From contig JBMNVR010000002.1 in assembly GCA_050946935.1 (NCBI GenBank), positions 175,629 to 239,628 on the forward strand: a stretch of 64,000 nt of DNA, in the 5' to 3' direction. Below the pieces are notes generated by a model. That model saw only the letters and a program-made list of their open reading frames with translations. It was not told the DNA's origin and searched no databases. Origin of the DNA: UQRS01 sp050946935 (lineage in GTDB: Bacteria > Bacillota > Clostridia > Oscillospirales > Acutalibacteraceae). Below, one piece after another: positions 7,907 to 16,484 of the stretch. The position numbers and the translations under genes were made by a program. How positions within the stretch are numbered: the stretch's first letter is position 1; every line of letters begins with the position of its first letter.

Positions 7907-8191
7907 TCATGATCTTTCAAACGCTTCCAGAGAAGCAAAAATCAGCTCCAATTCATCCGCCCAGCCGTCCAGCGGGTCGGTTGCGCCGCCGTTTACGCTT
8001 TTATGCAGATTGGAACAAAACGCCTCTCCCGAAGCCAAAAGCTCCCCAACGGAAATCTCTGCGCCCGCCGCGCCGCAAGCCTCACAAAAGGCAGTCGCGG
8101 GATCGGCTGCCGATTTGCAGTGCAGCAGTCGCTTTCGCAGTGAAGAATCTGTTTTTGCCTCTTCAAGCAAAGCGTAAAGTTTAAAATTCAT
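7907..8191 (-). CDS. Small Nif11-like leader-domain protein
   Basis: A 94-residue protein whose first two thirds read like a Nif11/nitrile-hydratase-type leader domain: an aromatic-rich N-terminal helix (NFKLYALLEEAKTDSSLRK), a middle ADPATAFCEACGAAG segment and an ISVGELLASGE helix. The C-terminal part contains a Gly-Gly (NGGATDPLDGWADE) and then an acidic, aromatic tail, but lacks the Cys/Ser/Thr-rich core seen in most modified peptides. SD GAGAGGG precedes the ATG at 8191. No radical-SAM, lanthionine or protease-transporter gene is nearby, so a free-standing role is as likely as a peptide precursor. Family assignment is by eye. Confidence 0.7.
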   Translation of the reverse strand: MNFKLYALLEEAKTDSSLRKRLLHCKSAADPATAFCEACGAAGAEISVGELLASGEAFCSNLHKSVNGGATDPLDGWADELELIFASLEAFERS

Positions 8192-8207
8192 ACAGCTTCC
8201 CTCTCTT

Positions 8208-8238
8208 TTGGAATTTTTATAAAATTCACGGTTATAAT
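8208..8238 (+). promoter_or_regulatory. Possible promoter of the small lipoprotein gene
   Basis: TATAAT at 8233-8238 is perfect; the best upstream hexamer is TTGGAA at 8208-8213 with a long 19-base spacer. It lies 32 bases before the GTG start at 8270. Confidence 0.45.
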
Positions 8239-8269
8239 ACTAAAAATCAATATCTGGAGGTAACGAAAA

Positions 8270-8563
8270 GTGAAAAGGATAAAAACCATACTCATCGCCG
8301 TTTTGGCCATGTTTACAGTCGTGACCATGGCCGGCTGCAAAAGCAACACCGGCAATACAAGCAGCGGAGGTTCCTCGGGCACCGGTTCCACCGCGACGAC
8401 GTCCAATCATCAATCGTCTGAAGCAGGCGCTTCGTCTCACGCGAGCAACAACGGATCCGGCGGCATTGTCTCCGGCACCGTCAGCACGGCAGAGGGCGTT
8501 GTGTCCGGCACGATGAGCACCGCGGAAGGCGTGGTCTCCGCCGTCGTTTCGGACGTAAAGTAA
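8270..8563 (+). CDS. Small Ser/Gly/Thr-rich lipoprotein with an internal repeat
   Basis: A 97-residue secreted lipoprotein of unknown function. It has a classic lipoprotein signal (MKRIKTILIAVLAMFTVVTMAGC, lipobox MAGC), a 40-residue low-complexity linker rich in Ser, Gly, Thr and His, and a C-terminal tandem repeat in which VSGTVSTAEGV is followed by VSGTMSTAEGV and a third partial copy. The start is GTG at 8270, 8 bases after GGAGGT. It stands alone between a promoter-like site and a GC-rich terminator hairpin. I do not recognise a family; a surface-exposed structural or sensing role is only a guess. Confidence 0.8.
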   Translation: MKRIKTILIAVLAMFTVVTMAGCKSNTGNTSSGGSSGTGSTATTSNHQSSEAGASSHASNNGSGGIVSGTVSTAEGVVSGTMSTAEGVVSAVVSDVK

Positions 8564-8589
8564 TTTTTCTCTTTTACAGGAAACAGGCG

Positions 8590-8620
8590 CGGCGGCGGAA
8601 CGCTTTCTCCGCCGCCGTTT
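8590..8620 (+). terminator. Terminator hairpin after the small lipoprotein gene
   Basis: CGGCGGCGGA (8590-8599) pairs with TCCGCCGCCG (8608-8617) over an 8-base loop and is followed by TTT; 27 bases past the stop codon. Confidence 0.75.
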
Positions 8621-8647
8621 ACATAAAATGTTTAACGTGCAACAGTG

Positions 8648-9421
8648 TCACTTCGCCAAGGTTCCGATTAATTCGGCAATATCCGAGCAGCTTCGGCCAA
8701 CCCGCTCGACAATTTCCGGCCGGCCGGAGGCAATCGCGTACCCATCGAACTCCAGCAGCATACCGAGGTCGTTGAAATTGTCACCGACGCTTAGGACGCG
8801 TCCGCCTTCTTTCGCCCCGATGAAGGCCAGATACTCCCGCAGTCCGGCAGGCTTGGAGACACCGGCCGGCACAATATCGACACATGTGCCGTTGTGGAAC
8901 GCCGCCAGCCATTTCCCATAACGAAGATTGACCTGCGCCGCAAACTCAGCGGCATCCGTTTCATTTCCGATATTGCAGTCGACCTGATTGAACTGCCGGA
9001 TCCGGTCGAGATGATGCACATGAATAAAATCTTCTTCCCCACTTCCGTCCCCTTCGATCCCGCCCGAGTTCTGGCCGTAAATGGCAAGAAAATGCGTCTG
9101 ATCGACCGTGATCGCGGCATAAAGTCCACCCACGCTGATGATAAACGGAATCAGGGTATCGAGCACCTCACCCGGACAATAATGCCGCCGGATCAGGTGA
9201 TCGCCGTCGTACAGAACGGCGCCATTGTTGCAGATCAGAAAATCATAGTCGGAAAAATCCACCCGGTGCAGCTCCCGCACAAAGCCGGAGTGCCCGCGGC
9301 CGGTCACGATTCCAAACCGGTTTCCTGCCTTGCGAAAAGCGGAAATGGCCGCCCGATCCGCGTCGCTGATCCCCTCCCCCCGTCGGAGGGTTCCATCATA
9401 ATCGCTCGCCAGAATATACAT
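8648..9421 (-). CDS. HAD superfamily phosphatase, Cof-type
   Basis: Cytoplasmic haloacid-dehalogenase-like phosphatase of the Cof (class IIB) type, probably acting on sugar phosphates or similar small phosphoesters. The 257-residue protein from the ATG at 9421 has the nucleophile motif DYDGT (Asp7, Asp9) at the N-terminus and the metal-binding GDNFND motif near the C-terminus, with a cap domain between. SD GGAGAGG precedes this start; the in-frame extension to 9502 is not protein-like. It lies downstream of the pfkA terminator and is oriented like pfkA. Substrate cannot be read from sequence. Confidence 0.92.
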   Translation of the reverse strand: MYILASDYDGTLRRGEGISDADRAAISAFRKAGNRFGIVTGRGHSGFVRELHRVDFSDYDFLICNNGAVLYDGDHLIRRHYCPGEVLDTLIPFIISVGGLYAAITVDQTHFLAIYGQNSGGIEGDGSGEEDFIHVHHLDRIRQFNQVDCNIGNETDAAEFAAQVNLRYGKWLAAFHNGTCVDIVPAGVSKPAGLREYLAFIGAKEGGRVLSVGDNFNDLGMLLEFDGYAIASGRPEIVERVGRSCSDIAELIGTLAK

Positions 9422-9545
9422 CTGTCTATCCTCTCCTTCCCCCAACCGGGAGATAGCCCGCCGCTCAAAATCGGACCGGAAGCTCCGGCCCTTAAAAGCC
9501 AAATGTTATACAGGCCGCCGCGCCAAAACCTCGGTTTCTATATGC

Positions 9546-9582
9546 AAAATGCGGTGCGACCAGATAGGCCGCACCGCATTTT
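9546..9582 (-). terminator. Terminator of pfkA
   Basis: AAAATGCGGTGCG (9546-9558) and CGCACCGCATTTT (9570-9582) form a perfect 13-bp inverted repeat with A/T ends, so it can work in both directions; it lies about 70 bases past the pfkA stop. Confidence 0.85.
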
Positions 9583-9650
9583 TGTATCCTCATCTCAAGG
9601 CCGCGAAGGCGCTTCGCGCACCCTACGCCATTCAAAAAATACAAAAACGA

Positions 9651-10619
9651 TCAGATACCGATCTCCGACGCGATAGCGTACAGCTCGTTATCAAACGGCT
9701 TGGTCATCGCCAGCGCCTCATAAATATCGCAATCGACAATCGCGTCGTTTTTATAACAGACCACCCGGTTTCCAATCCCCTTGCTGAGCAGCTCGACCGC
9801 TTTATGCCCCATCTGGCTGGCCCGGACACGATCCATCACGGTCGGACTGCCGCCGCGCTGCACATGGCCGAGGACGGTCGCCCTCGACTCAATGCCGGTG
9901 AGCGCTTCAATCTCCTTGGCAATCTGATCGACCTTGCCGACCCCTTCAGCCACGACGACGATAAAATGCTTCTTGCCCGAAAGCTGGGTCTGCCGCATCT
10001 TGGCCACAACATCTTTTTCCAAATCAAAAGGTACCTCAGGTACCAGGATGCTGGTCGCGCCGACCGCGACGCCGGTCTGCAGCGCAAGATATCCGGCGCG
10101 CCGACCCATAACCTCCACCACCGAGCAGCGTTCGTGCGACTGGGTGGTATCGCGGAGCTTGTCAACCATCTCCATCGCGGTGTTCATGGCCGTATCAAAA
10201 CCGATGGTATAATCGGTCGAGGTAATATCGTTATCAATCGTACCGGGAATGCCGACGCAGGGAATCCCGCGCAAAGACAGGTCGCGCGCGCCGCGATAGG
10301 AGCCGTCGCCGCCGATCACGACCACCCCGTCGATTCCGTGACGACGGCAGGTCTCAATCGCCTTCTGCATACCTTCCTCGGTCTTGAACTCTGGGCTGCG
10401 GGCGGTGTAAAGAATGGTGCCGCCCCTGTGAATAATATCTGAAACCGAGCGGAGATTCATCTCCTCCACCTCGTCGTCGATCAGGCCGTTATAACCTCGT
10501 TTGATCCCGTAAACCTTGATTCCTCTCGCAATGGCCGAGCGGACAACCGCGCGGACGGCCGCATTCATGCCCGGGGCGTCGCCGCCGCTGGTCAGCACGC
10601 CGATGCACTTCACTTCCAT
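9651..10619 (-). CDS. pfkA: ATP-dependent 6-phosphofructokinase
   Basis: Phosphorylates fructose 6-phosphate to fructose 1,6-bisphosphate, the committed step of glycolysis. The 322-residue length and the motifs SGGDAPGMNAA (ATP site), GGDGSYRGA, PGTIDNDI (catalytic Asp) and VEVMGRRAG (substrate site) place it in the ATP-dependent bacterial PfkA group; the Gly after GGDG (here Ser, GGDGS) is the residue pattern of ATP rather than pyrophosphate users. SD AGGAGG precedes the ATG at 10619. It follows dnaE as in many Firmicutes but has its own promoter (10730-10758) and terminator. Confidence 0.98.
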   Translation of the reverse strand: MEVKCIGVLTSGGDAPGMNAAVRAVVRSAIARGIKVYGIKRGYNGLIDDEVEEMNLRSVSDIIHRGGTILYTARSPEFKTEEGMQKAIETCRRHGIDGVVVIGGDGSYRGARDLSLRGIPCVGIPGTIDNDITSTDYTIGFDTAMNTAMEMVDKLRDTTQSHERCSVVEVMGRRAGYLALQTGVAVGATSILVPEVPFDLEKDVVAKMRQTQLSGKKHFIVVVAEGVGKVDQIAKEIEALTGIESRATVLGHVQRGGSPTVMDRVRASQMGHKAVELLSKGIGNRVVCYKNDAIVDCDIYEALAMTKPFDNELYAIASEIGI

Positions 10620-10729
10620 ATTTCAAAAGCCTCCTACAAAATAATGCTTAATTTGTTCATTTAAAAAATGTGGAAAACCCGTCAAAATTCGCCGTTTTTT
10701 ATCGGATTCTACAACTTCCACCAAATATA

Positions 10730-10758
10730 ATAATACTCCAAATTTCATTTCTGTCAAG
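10730..10758 (-). promoter_or_regulatory. Sigma-A promoter of pfkA
   Basis: On the minus strand TTGACA (10758-10753), a 17-base spacer, then TATTAT (10735-10730), in the 258-base gap between dnaE and pfkA. A long leader of roughly 100 bases follows before the start codon; I see no known riboswitch in it. Confidence 0.8.
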
Positions 10759-10877
10759 GGGAAAGCGGCGAGAATCTGCAATTTTCACAAATTTCAGAAA
10801 AATAGCGCTACAGTTTGCGACCATAAGAGCAAAGAATCCCATGGCCGCCGTTTCCCGGTGCGGGGATCGGCCGCTGG

Positions 10878-13800
10878 CTATACCCGTTTCACGTTTCCGG
10901 GGCCGAGGCGAGCGGCAATCTCGCTTACCAGCGTTTGGTCGCCGGAAACCCACTTTTCCCGCGGGGCAAGGTACTTCTTTCCCTCATCCACGCAGAAAAT
11001 ATAAAGCGGAAGCTCCCCCCTGCTTTGCGAAAGAAGCGGCTCGACCTCCCCGTACTCGGCCGATGAAAGACTCGGCACGCGAAGATACAGCCCCGGCTTC
11101 GCGGCCGTTTTCTGCCCCGCCGCGTAAGGCACCTGCGCCGCCGGACGGTATTCGGAGACGCGGTCGCAAATCAGCTCGTTCTCCCGATCGTCGCGCAAAA
11201 CAACCCGCCCATCGAACCGCAGAATTTTGCCGGAGGAAAGCAGATGCATGCTCTCTCCAAACACCTTGGGGAAAATCAGCACGCCGGCCGAGCCGAACCT
11301 ATCCTCTGCCGTGACGAAGGCCATAGTGTCGCTGTTTTTGGTCAGCTTCTTTTTTACCCGGCCGACCATGGCGCAGAGGCTCACCCGTTGGTTGTCGGAG
11401 ACATTCGCCAGCTCGCCGGCCAGGTCAATCGTGCGCACGCCGCCCTGCTTTTTCGGGAGAGGCGGCACCTTCTCCATCGGGTGGCCGGAAAGGTACATGC
11501 CAACCGTCTCCTTCTCCATTTCCAGCCGCTCCAGCAATGTGGGCGCAACGGCCGGCGGCAACGTATAATCCGGCGCTTTTTCTCCGCCCATGTCGAAAAG
11601 GCCAAGCTGTCCCGATGCGAGATTTCGGTGCTTTACCTCCAGCTCGGCAAGGAGTCCGTCGGCTCCCTCAAGCATCTGGTTGCGGTTGGCGTCCAGACCG
11701 TCGAGGCAGCCCGCCTTGATCAAACTCTCCAGCGCGCGGCGGTTCAGCTCCCGGCCGTACATACGGTCGCAGAAATCATAAAAGCTTGTATATTCCCCAT
11801 TCTCCTCCCGCTCAGCGATCAGCCGTTCCAGCAGCCCGACGCCGAGGTTTTTGACCGCCAGCAGGCCAAAGCGGATATTCTCCCCCTCGGGGGAGAATCC
11901 GGCCGCACTGTGGTTGACGTTAGGCGGCAGTACCCGGATGCCGAGGCGGCTGCACTCTGCCGAATAGGCGGCGATTTTTGGGGAATAATCCAGCACGCTG
12001 GTCATCAGCGCGGCCATGAACGCCTGTGGATAATGGCATTTCAGATAGGCCGTCCGATAAGCAATAAACACATAGGCGGCGGCGTGCGCCTTGTTGAAGG
12101 CGTAGGAGCTGAAGGCCGACATCTCTTCAAAAATCTGCTCGGCGACCTGCTGCGGGATGCCGTTGCCCACACAGCCGACGCAGCCGTTCTCCCCCGCTTC
12201 ACCGAAAATAAAGGCCTTGCGCTCGTTTTGGAGGACGTCATGCTTCTTCTTAGCCATGGCGCGGCGTACAAGATCCGCCCGGCCAAGCGAGTATCCGGCA
12301 AGGTCGCGAAAGATCTGCATGACCTGCTCCTGATAGACGATGCAGCCGTAGGTGATCTCCAAAATCGGCTGAAGCCGCGGGGTCAGGTAGGTGATATCTG
12401 CCGGATGATGGCGATTGTGAATATATTTCGGTATGGAGTCCATCGGCCCGGGCCGGTACAGAGAGGTGATGGCGATCAGATCCTCCAGCCGGTCGGGTCG
12501 GAAGGAATGCAGCACCGAGCGGATGCCGGCCGATTCAAATTGAAAAACGCCGTCGGTGTACCCCTCGCTCATCATGGAGAAGGTGGCGGCGTCGTCCATC
12601 GGAATCGCCTCAACCGAGAAATCCGGCTCGCGCACGCGGATCATCTTCTCTGCGTCGGCAAGGACGGTCAGGTTGCGCAGACCCAGAAAATCCATCTTCA
12701 GCAGGCCAAGACTTTCGAGCGCAGTCATGGTGTACTGCGTAACCACAGCGTCCTCGTTTTTGGACAGCGGCACATAGTCGGTGACCGGCCGGTCGGTGAT
12801 GACCACACCGGCCGCATGGGTCGAGGCGTGGCGCGGCATTCCCTCTGCCTTGCGCGCCATGTCGACCAGCCGCTTTACCTCCGGGTCGGAATCATAGGCC
12901 GCCCGAAGCTCGTTCCCAGCCTCCAGCGCGCGGTCGATCGTGATGCCGAGATTGTGGGGGATCATTTTTGCCACCCGGTCGCAGAAGGCATACGGGTAAC
13001 CCAGCGCCCGGCCGACGTCCCGCACCGCCGCGCGGGCGGCCATGGTACCGAAGGTCACGATCTGCGCCACATGGTCGGCGCCGTATTTCCGGATGACATA
13101 ATCAATCACCTCCTGCCGGCGGATATAGCAGAAGTCAATGTCAAAATCGGGCATACTGACCCGTTCGGGATTCAGAAACCGCTCGAAAATCAGGTTGTAC
13201 TTGATCGGATCAATGCCGGTGATCCCGATACAGTAGGCGCAGAGGCTTGCGGCACCCGACCCTCTCCCCGGCCCGACCGAGATGCCCTGTGCCTTGGCGT
13301 AGTTTACATAATCCCCAACAATAAGGTAATAATCGGTATACCCCATTTTGTCGATGACCGACAGCTCGTACTCCAACCGGTCGGTCAGCCCGGGCGCAGG
13401 ATTCTCGCCATAAATCCGGTGCAGGCCCTCGTAGCAGAGTTTTTTAAAATAGGTCAGGTGATCCTGATCGCCAATATCGAAATAGGGCAGTTTGATCTTG
13501 CCGAACTCCAGCGTAACATGACAGCGTTCAGCGATGCGGGCGGTATTCCGAAGCGCCTCCGGGTATGCCGAAAAGAGGGCGGACATCTCCTCCCCCGATT
13601 TCAGATAGAACTCGTTACGCCGGGGGAGAAGCGGATTGTCCTCATCCACCGTTTTGGCCGTCTGGATCGAAATCAGCACCTTTTGCAGCATGAAATCCTC
13701 CGGCTCGAGGTAGTGGACGTCGTTGGTCGCAACCAGCGGGAGATCCAGTTCCTCCGACAGGCGGACAAGGCCTGAATTGATCTCCCCCTGCTCGGGCAGG

Positions 13801-14342
13801 CCGTGATCCTGTAGCTCGAGGTAAAAATGCTCCGGCCCGAACACCCGGGAAAACCAGGCGGCAGAGGCTTTCGCGCCAGCATAATCCCCGCGCTGAAGCG
13901 CCCGCGGAATCTCCCCCGCGAGGCAGGCCGAAAGAGCGATCAGTCCCTCATGATACGCCTCTAAAAGGTCCTTGTCCACCCGCGGCTTGCCGTAAAACCC
14001 CTCGGTAAATCCGGCAGAGACCAGCTTCATCAGATTTTGATAGCCCTGATTGTTTTCACACAGCAGGACAAGATGGGTGTAGTTGCCCTCGACCTCCCGC
14101 AGCCGGTCGAAGCGACTGTGCGGCGCAACGTACACCTCGCACCCGATGATGGGCTTGATTCCGGCCTCTATCGCCCGCTTGTAGAAATCCACCACTCCGT
14201 ACATCACGCCGTGGTCGGTGATGGCCACCGCTGTCTGCCCAACCGCTTTCAGCCGCGCAAAAAGCCCGTCCAGACGGCAGGCCCCGTCCAGCAGGCTGTA
14301 TTCGGTATGCAGATGCAGATGTACAAAATCCTCCGGTCTCAT
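10878..14342 (-). CDS. dnaE: DNA polymerase III subunit alpha (DnaE type)
   Basis: Catalytic subunit of replicative or lagging-strand DNA polymerase. The 1154-residue protein has an N-terminal PHP domain (HLHLHTEYSLLDG), the C-family polymerase core with GPGRGSGAA and the catalytic PDFDIDF segment, a finger region with YQEQVM, a helix-hairpin-helix region and a C-terminal OB fold. It has no inserted exonuclease, so it is DnaE and not PolC. The start is ATG 14342, 7 bases after AAGGAGGA; the track-length start at 14390 is unlikely. It follows whiA within the hprK-whiA-dnaE gene order of many Clostridia. Confidence 0.97.
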   Translation of the reverse strand: MRPEDFVHLHLHTEYSLLDGACRLDGLFARLKAVGQTAVAITDHGVMYGVVDFYKRAIEAGIKPIIGCEVYVAPHSRFDRLREVEGNYTHLVLLCENNQGYQNLMKLVSAGFTEGFYGKPRVDKDLLEAYHEGLIALSACLAGEIPRALQRGDYAGAKASAAWFSRVFGPEHFYLELQDHGLPEQGEINSGLVRLSEELDLPLVATNDVHYLEPEDFMLQKVLISIQTAKTVDEDNPLLPRRNEFYLKSGEEMSALFSAYPEALRNTARIAERCHVTLEFGKIKLPYFDIGDQDHLTYFKKLCYEGLHRIYGENPAPGLTDRLEYELSVIDKMGYTDYYLIVGDYVNYAKAQGISVGPGRGSGAASLCAYCIGITGIDPIKYNLIFERFLNPERVSMPDFDIDFCYIRRQEVIDYVIRKYGADHVAQIVTFGTMAARAAVRDVGRALGYPYAFCDRVAKMIPHNLGITIDRALEAGNELRAAYDSDPEVKRLVDMARKAEGMPRHASTHAAGVVITDRPVTDYVPLSKNEDAVVTQYTMTALESLGLLKMDFLGLRNLTVLADAEKMIRVREPDFSVEAIPMDDAATFSMMSEGYTDGVFQFESAGIRSVLHSFRPDRLEDLIAITSLYRPGPMDSIPKYIHNRHHPADITYLTPRLQPILEITYGCIVYQEQVMQIFRDLAGYSLGRADLVRRAMAKKKHDVLQNERKAFIFGEAGENGCVGCVGNGIPQQVAEQIFEEMSAFSSYAFNKAHAAAYVFIAYRTAYLKCHYPQAFMAALMTSVLDYSPKIAAYSAECSRLGIRVLPPNVNHSAAGFSPEGENIRFGLLAVKNLGVGLLERLIAEREENGEYTSFYDFCDRMYGRELNRRALESLIKAGCLDGLDANRNQMLEGADGLLAELEVKHRNLASGQLGLFDMGGEKAPDYTLPPAVAPTLLERLEMEKETVGMYLSGHPMEKVPPLPKKQGGVRTIDLAGELANVSDNQRVSLCAMVGRVKKKLTKNSDTMAFVTAEDRFGSAGVLIFPKVFGESMHLLSSGKILRFDGRVVLRDDRENELICDRVSEYRPAAQVPYAAGQKTAAKPGLYLRVPSLSSAEYGEVEPLLSQSRGELPLYIFCVDEGKKYLAPREKWVSGDQTLVSEIAARLGPGNVKRV

Positions 14343-14465
14343 ATGGATTTCCTCCTTTTTGGGAACACTGCGGGGAGAAAAACGTCGCATATTTTTGGTT
14401 TACATAAGTTTCGTTTGAGAAAAAACAGACACGGATTACAGCCGGGCGGCAAAGGTTATAACCTG

Positions 14466-15383
14466 CTACTCCCCTTCCCCGCGCAGCCGCCGCGCCTCCT
14501 CCGCAACGCGGCAGAGACGGGCCAGCCGGTGGTTGAACCCGGAGCGGGTGACCGGCTCGGCACAGAGAGCCGCGAGATCGCGCAGAGACAGCTCTGGATT
14601 CTCAAGGCGAAGCTCGGCCGCCTCCCGCAGCTCGGGCGACAGCTCATCCAGCAGGCCGTGCGACCAAAGATAGCGGGCCGCCTCCACCTGCGGCGCGGCG
14701 GCGGCGATCGTTTTGCCGATGTTTGCAACCTCCGCATTGGTGAGGCGGTTGGCCCGGTTGCGAAAATCCTTGTACACCTTAATCCGCATGAGTTCAAGCG
14801 TCATATTCGCGCCGCCCATAAAGGTCAGCAGATCCTCGATCTGACCGCTTTCTTTAAAATAAACAACCGCGCAACGACCGCGCGCGGTTACGCGAGGAAA
14901 AAATCCATGATCGGAAAGCAACCGGCGCAATTCCTCCCCCAAAAAGGCGTCGGGCGCGCAGAACTCCAAATGATATTCCTTTGTTGGATCGGCAATGCTG
15001 CCGCAGGCCAGAAACGCCCCCCGGAGGAAAGCGCCGGCCTCGGCATCGGCGGCGACCAGCTCAGGCCGGATGGAAAAACGCTCGTCCCGTTTCGTATATC
15101 CGAAAAAATGCAGAACCTTTGCCCGGTCGGCGGCCGACGGCACACTAACACAAAGCAGTTCCTTCCGACCTCCCGACTGCACCGACCGGGTCGAAACGTC
15201 GACCGTCAGCCGCAGCAGCCGAGCATAACGGAGGGCAACCTCCTCATGCTCGGTGAGAATGGAAAGGTTTTCAAAAGAAAACCCCCGGCTGTACAGCAAA
15301 AGTCCGTAGCATTCGGCAGGCTTTTGTGGGCCGGAGGGACGAACCTGGCAGAGTTCGCTTTTTAAATCTGAGGAAAAGGACAA
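14466..15383 (-). CDS. whiA: DNA-binding protein WhiA
   Basis: Homologue of the sporulation regulator WhiA, which in low-GC Gram-positives affects cell division and chromosome segregation. The 305-residue protein has the N-terminal tandem LAGLIDADG-like fold (MSFSSDLKSELCQV at its start, AFLRGAFLACGSI in the middle) and a C-terminal helix-turn-helix (LSLRDLAALCAEPVTRSGFNHR). Its usual place is directly after yvcK; here it directly follows rapZ with a 118-base gap. The long gap before dnaE contains no clear terminator, so the two may be cotranscribed. Confidence 0.96.
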   Translation of the reverse strand: MSFSSDLKSELCQVRPSGPQKPAECYGLLLYSRGFSFENLSILTEHEEVALRYARLLRLTVDVSTRSVQSGGRKELLCVSVPSAADRAKVLHFFGYTKRDERFSIRPELVAADAEAGAFLRGAFLACGSIADPTKEYHLEFCAPDAFLGEELRRLLSDHGFFPRVTARGRCAVVYFKESGQIEDLLTFMGGANMTLELMRIKVYKDFRNRANRLTNAEVANIGKTIAAAAPQVEAARYLWSHGLLDELSPELREAAELRLENPELSLRDLAALCAEPVTRSGFNHRLARLCRVAEEARRLRGEGE

Positions 15384-15501
15384 ACCTTTTCACTCCTTTT
15401 CTATTCATTATTCCCCGAAAGCACGGCGTTATCACGCGCCGTTAAACAATCAGAGGGGTGTGAACCATCCATCTCCGGCGAATGTCACCGCAGGTTTGCA
15501 G

Positions 15502-16353
15502 TTATATCTTATTGATATCGCGGTGATTAACGCTGGTACGATATCCTTTTTCAATAAAATGCTTATAAACCAACTCGGCAAAGGTAACCGAGCGGTGCTT
15601 GCCGCCGGTACAGCCCATGGCTATAATCAGTTGGCTCTTTCCCTCGTCGCAATAAAGCGGAACCGCGTAATCCAGCAGATCCAAAAGCCGTTTGGCAAAG
15701 GTCCGGCTTTGCGGATATTGCATCACATACTCCCGAATCGGGTCGTCGAGGCCGGTTAGCGGCCGCAGTTCGCTGACATAATAGGGATTGGGCAGGCATC
15801 GGACGTCAAAAACCAGGTCAGCCTCCAGCGCCGGGCCGTATTTGAACCCGAAAGACATCACCTGAATGCTGAGTCCCTTTTTCGTATCACCCAGAAAAAT
15901 ATCGGTAATCTGCTTTTTAAGCTGTCCGGCCGTCGTTTGGGAGGTGTCAAGGATATAGTCCGCGCGCGCATATACGGATTTGAGTATCTGTCGCTCTTCC
16001 TCCACCGCGGCCAGAACCGAAGGATAGCCGAGCGGATGCTTGCGCCGCGTTTCCTTATAGCGGCGGACAGCCACCTCGTCCGAAACATTAAGAAAGAGAA
16101 TTTTATAATCATATCCATCGGCCTTCAGCTGGTCGAGGATTTTATCCATATCGTTGAACTCTTCCCCCACGCGGATGTCGGTTATGATCGCGATTTTGGA
16201 AAGCTGCCCCTCGCTCTTTTTGCAAATATCGGCAAAGACCGGCAGCATTTTCGGCAGCATATTGTCGACACAGTAGTATCCAATATCCTCCAGCGCGTTG
16301 GCGGCGGTGGATTTCCCGGCGCCCGACATGCCCGTCACGAGCAGCAGTTCCAT
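15502..16353 (-). CDS. rapZ: RNase adapter/nucleotide-binding protein RapZ (YvcJ)
   Basis: P-loop protein of the RapZ/YvcJ family, which binds nucleotides and, in studied species, small RNAs or cell-envelope metabolites to tune amino-sugar synthesis. The 283-residue protein has Walker A GMSGAGKS (residues 8-15), the family motif YYCVDNMLP (about 26-34) and the C-terminal signature GCTGGKHRSV. It is encoded downstream of murB in the hprK-ROK-murB-rapZ-whiA run; the gene usually found next, yvcK, is absent here. Confidence 0.96.
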   Translation of the reverse strand: MELLLVTGMSGAGKSTAANALEDIGYYCVDNMLPKMLPVFADICKKSEGQLSKIAIITDIRVGEEFNDMDKILDQLKADGYDYKILFLNVSDEVAVRRYKETRRKHPLGYPSVLAAVEEERQILKSVYARADYILDTSQTTAGQLKKQITDIFLGDTKKGLSIQVMSFGFKYGPALEADLVFDVRCLPNPYYVSELRPLTGLDDPIREYVMQYPQSRTFAKRLLDLLDYAVPLYCDEGKSQLIIAMGCTGGKHRSVTFAELVYKHFIEKGYRTSVNHRDINKI

Positions 16354-16484
16354 TTTCTCCCCATCCTTTCATCGCCCCATCGGGCCGTATCACGACAAAG
16401 GGCGAACCTGCCTTTTTGCCGTAAGCAATTGCACCCCTCCAAACGGCCGGGAGGCTCTGCGCGCCCGCCGCCGTGTTTTGCACG

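Noticed and set aside
11244..13775. A long plus-strand open frame of over 800 codons opposite dnaE, and similar long antisense frames opposite murB-hprK, adhE and parC
   Set aside because: These are shadow frames of GC-rich coding sequence; the opposite strands encode clearly recognised proteins with full motif sets.
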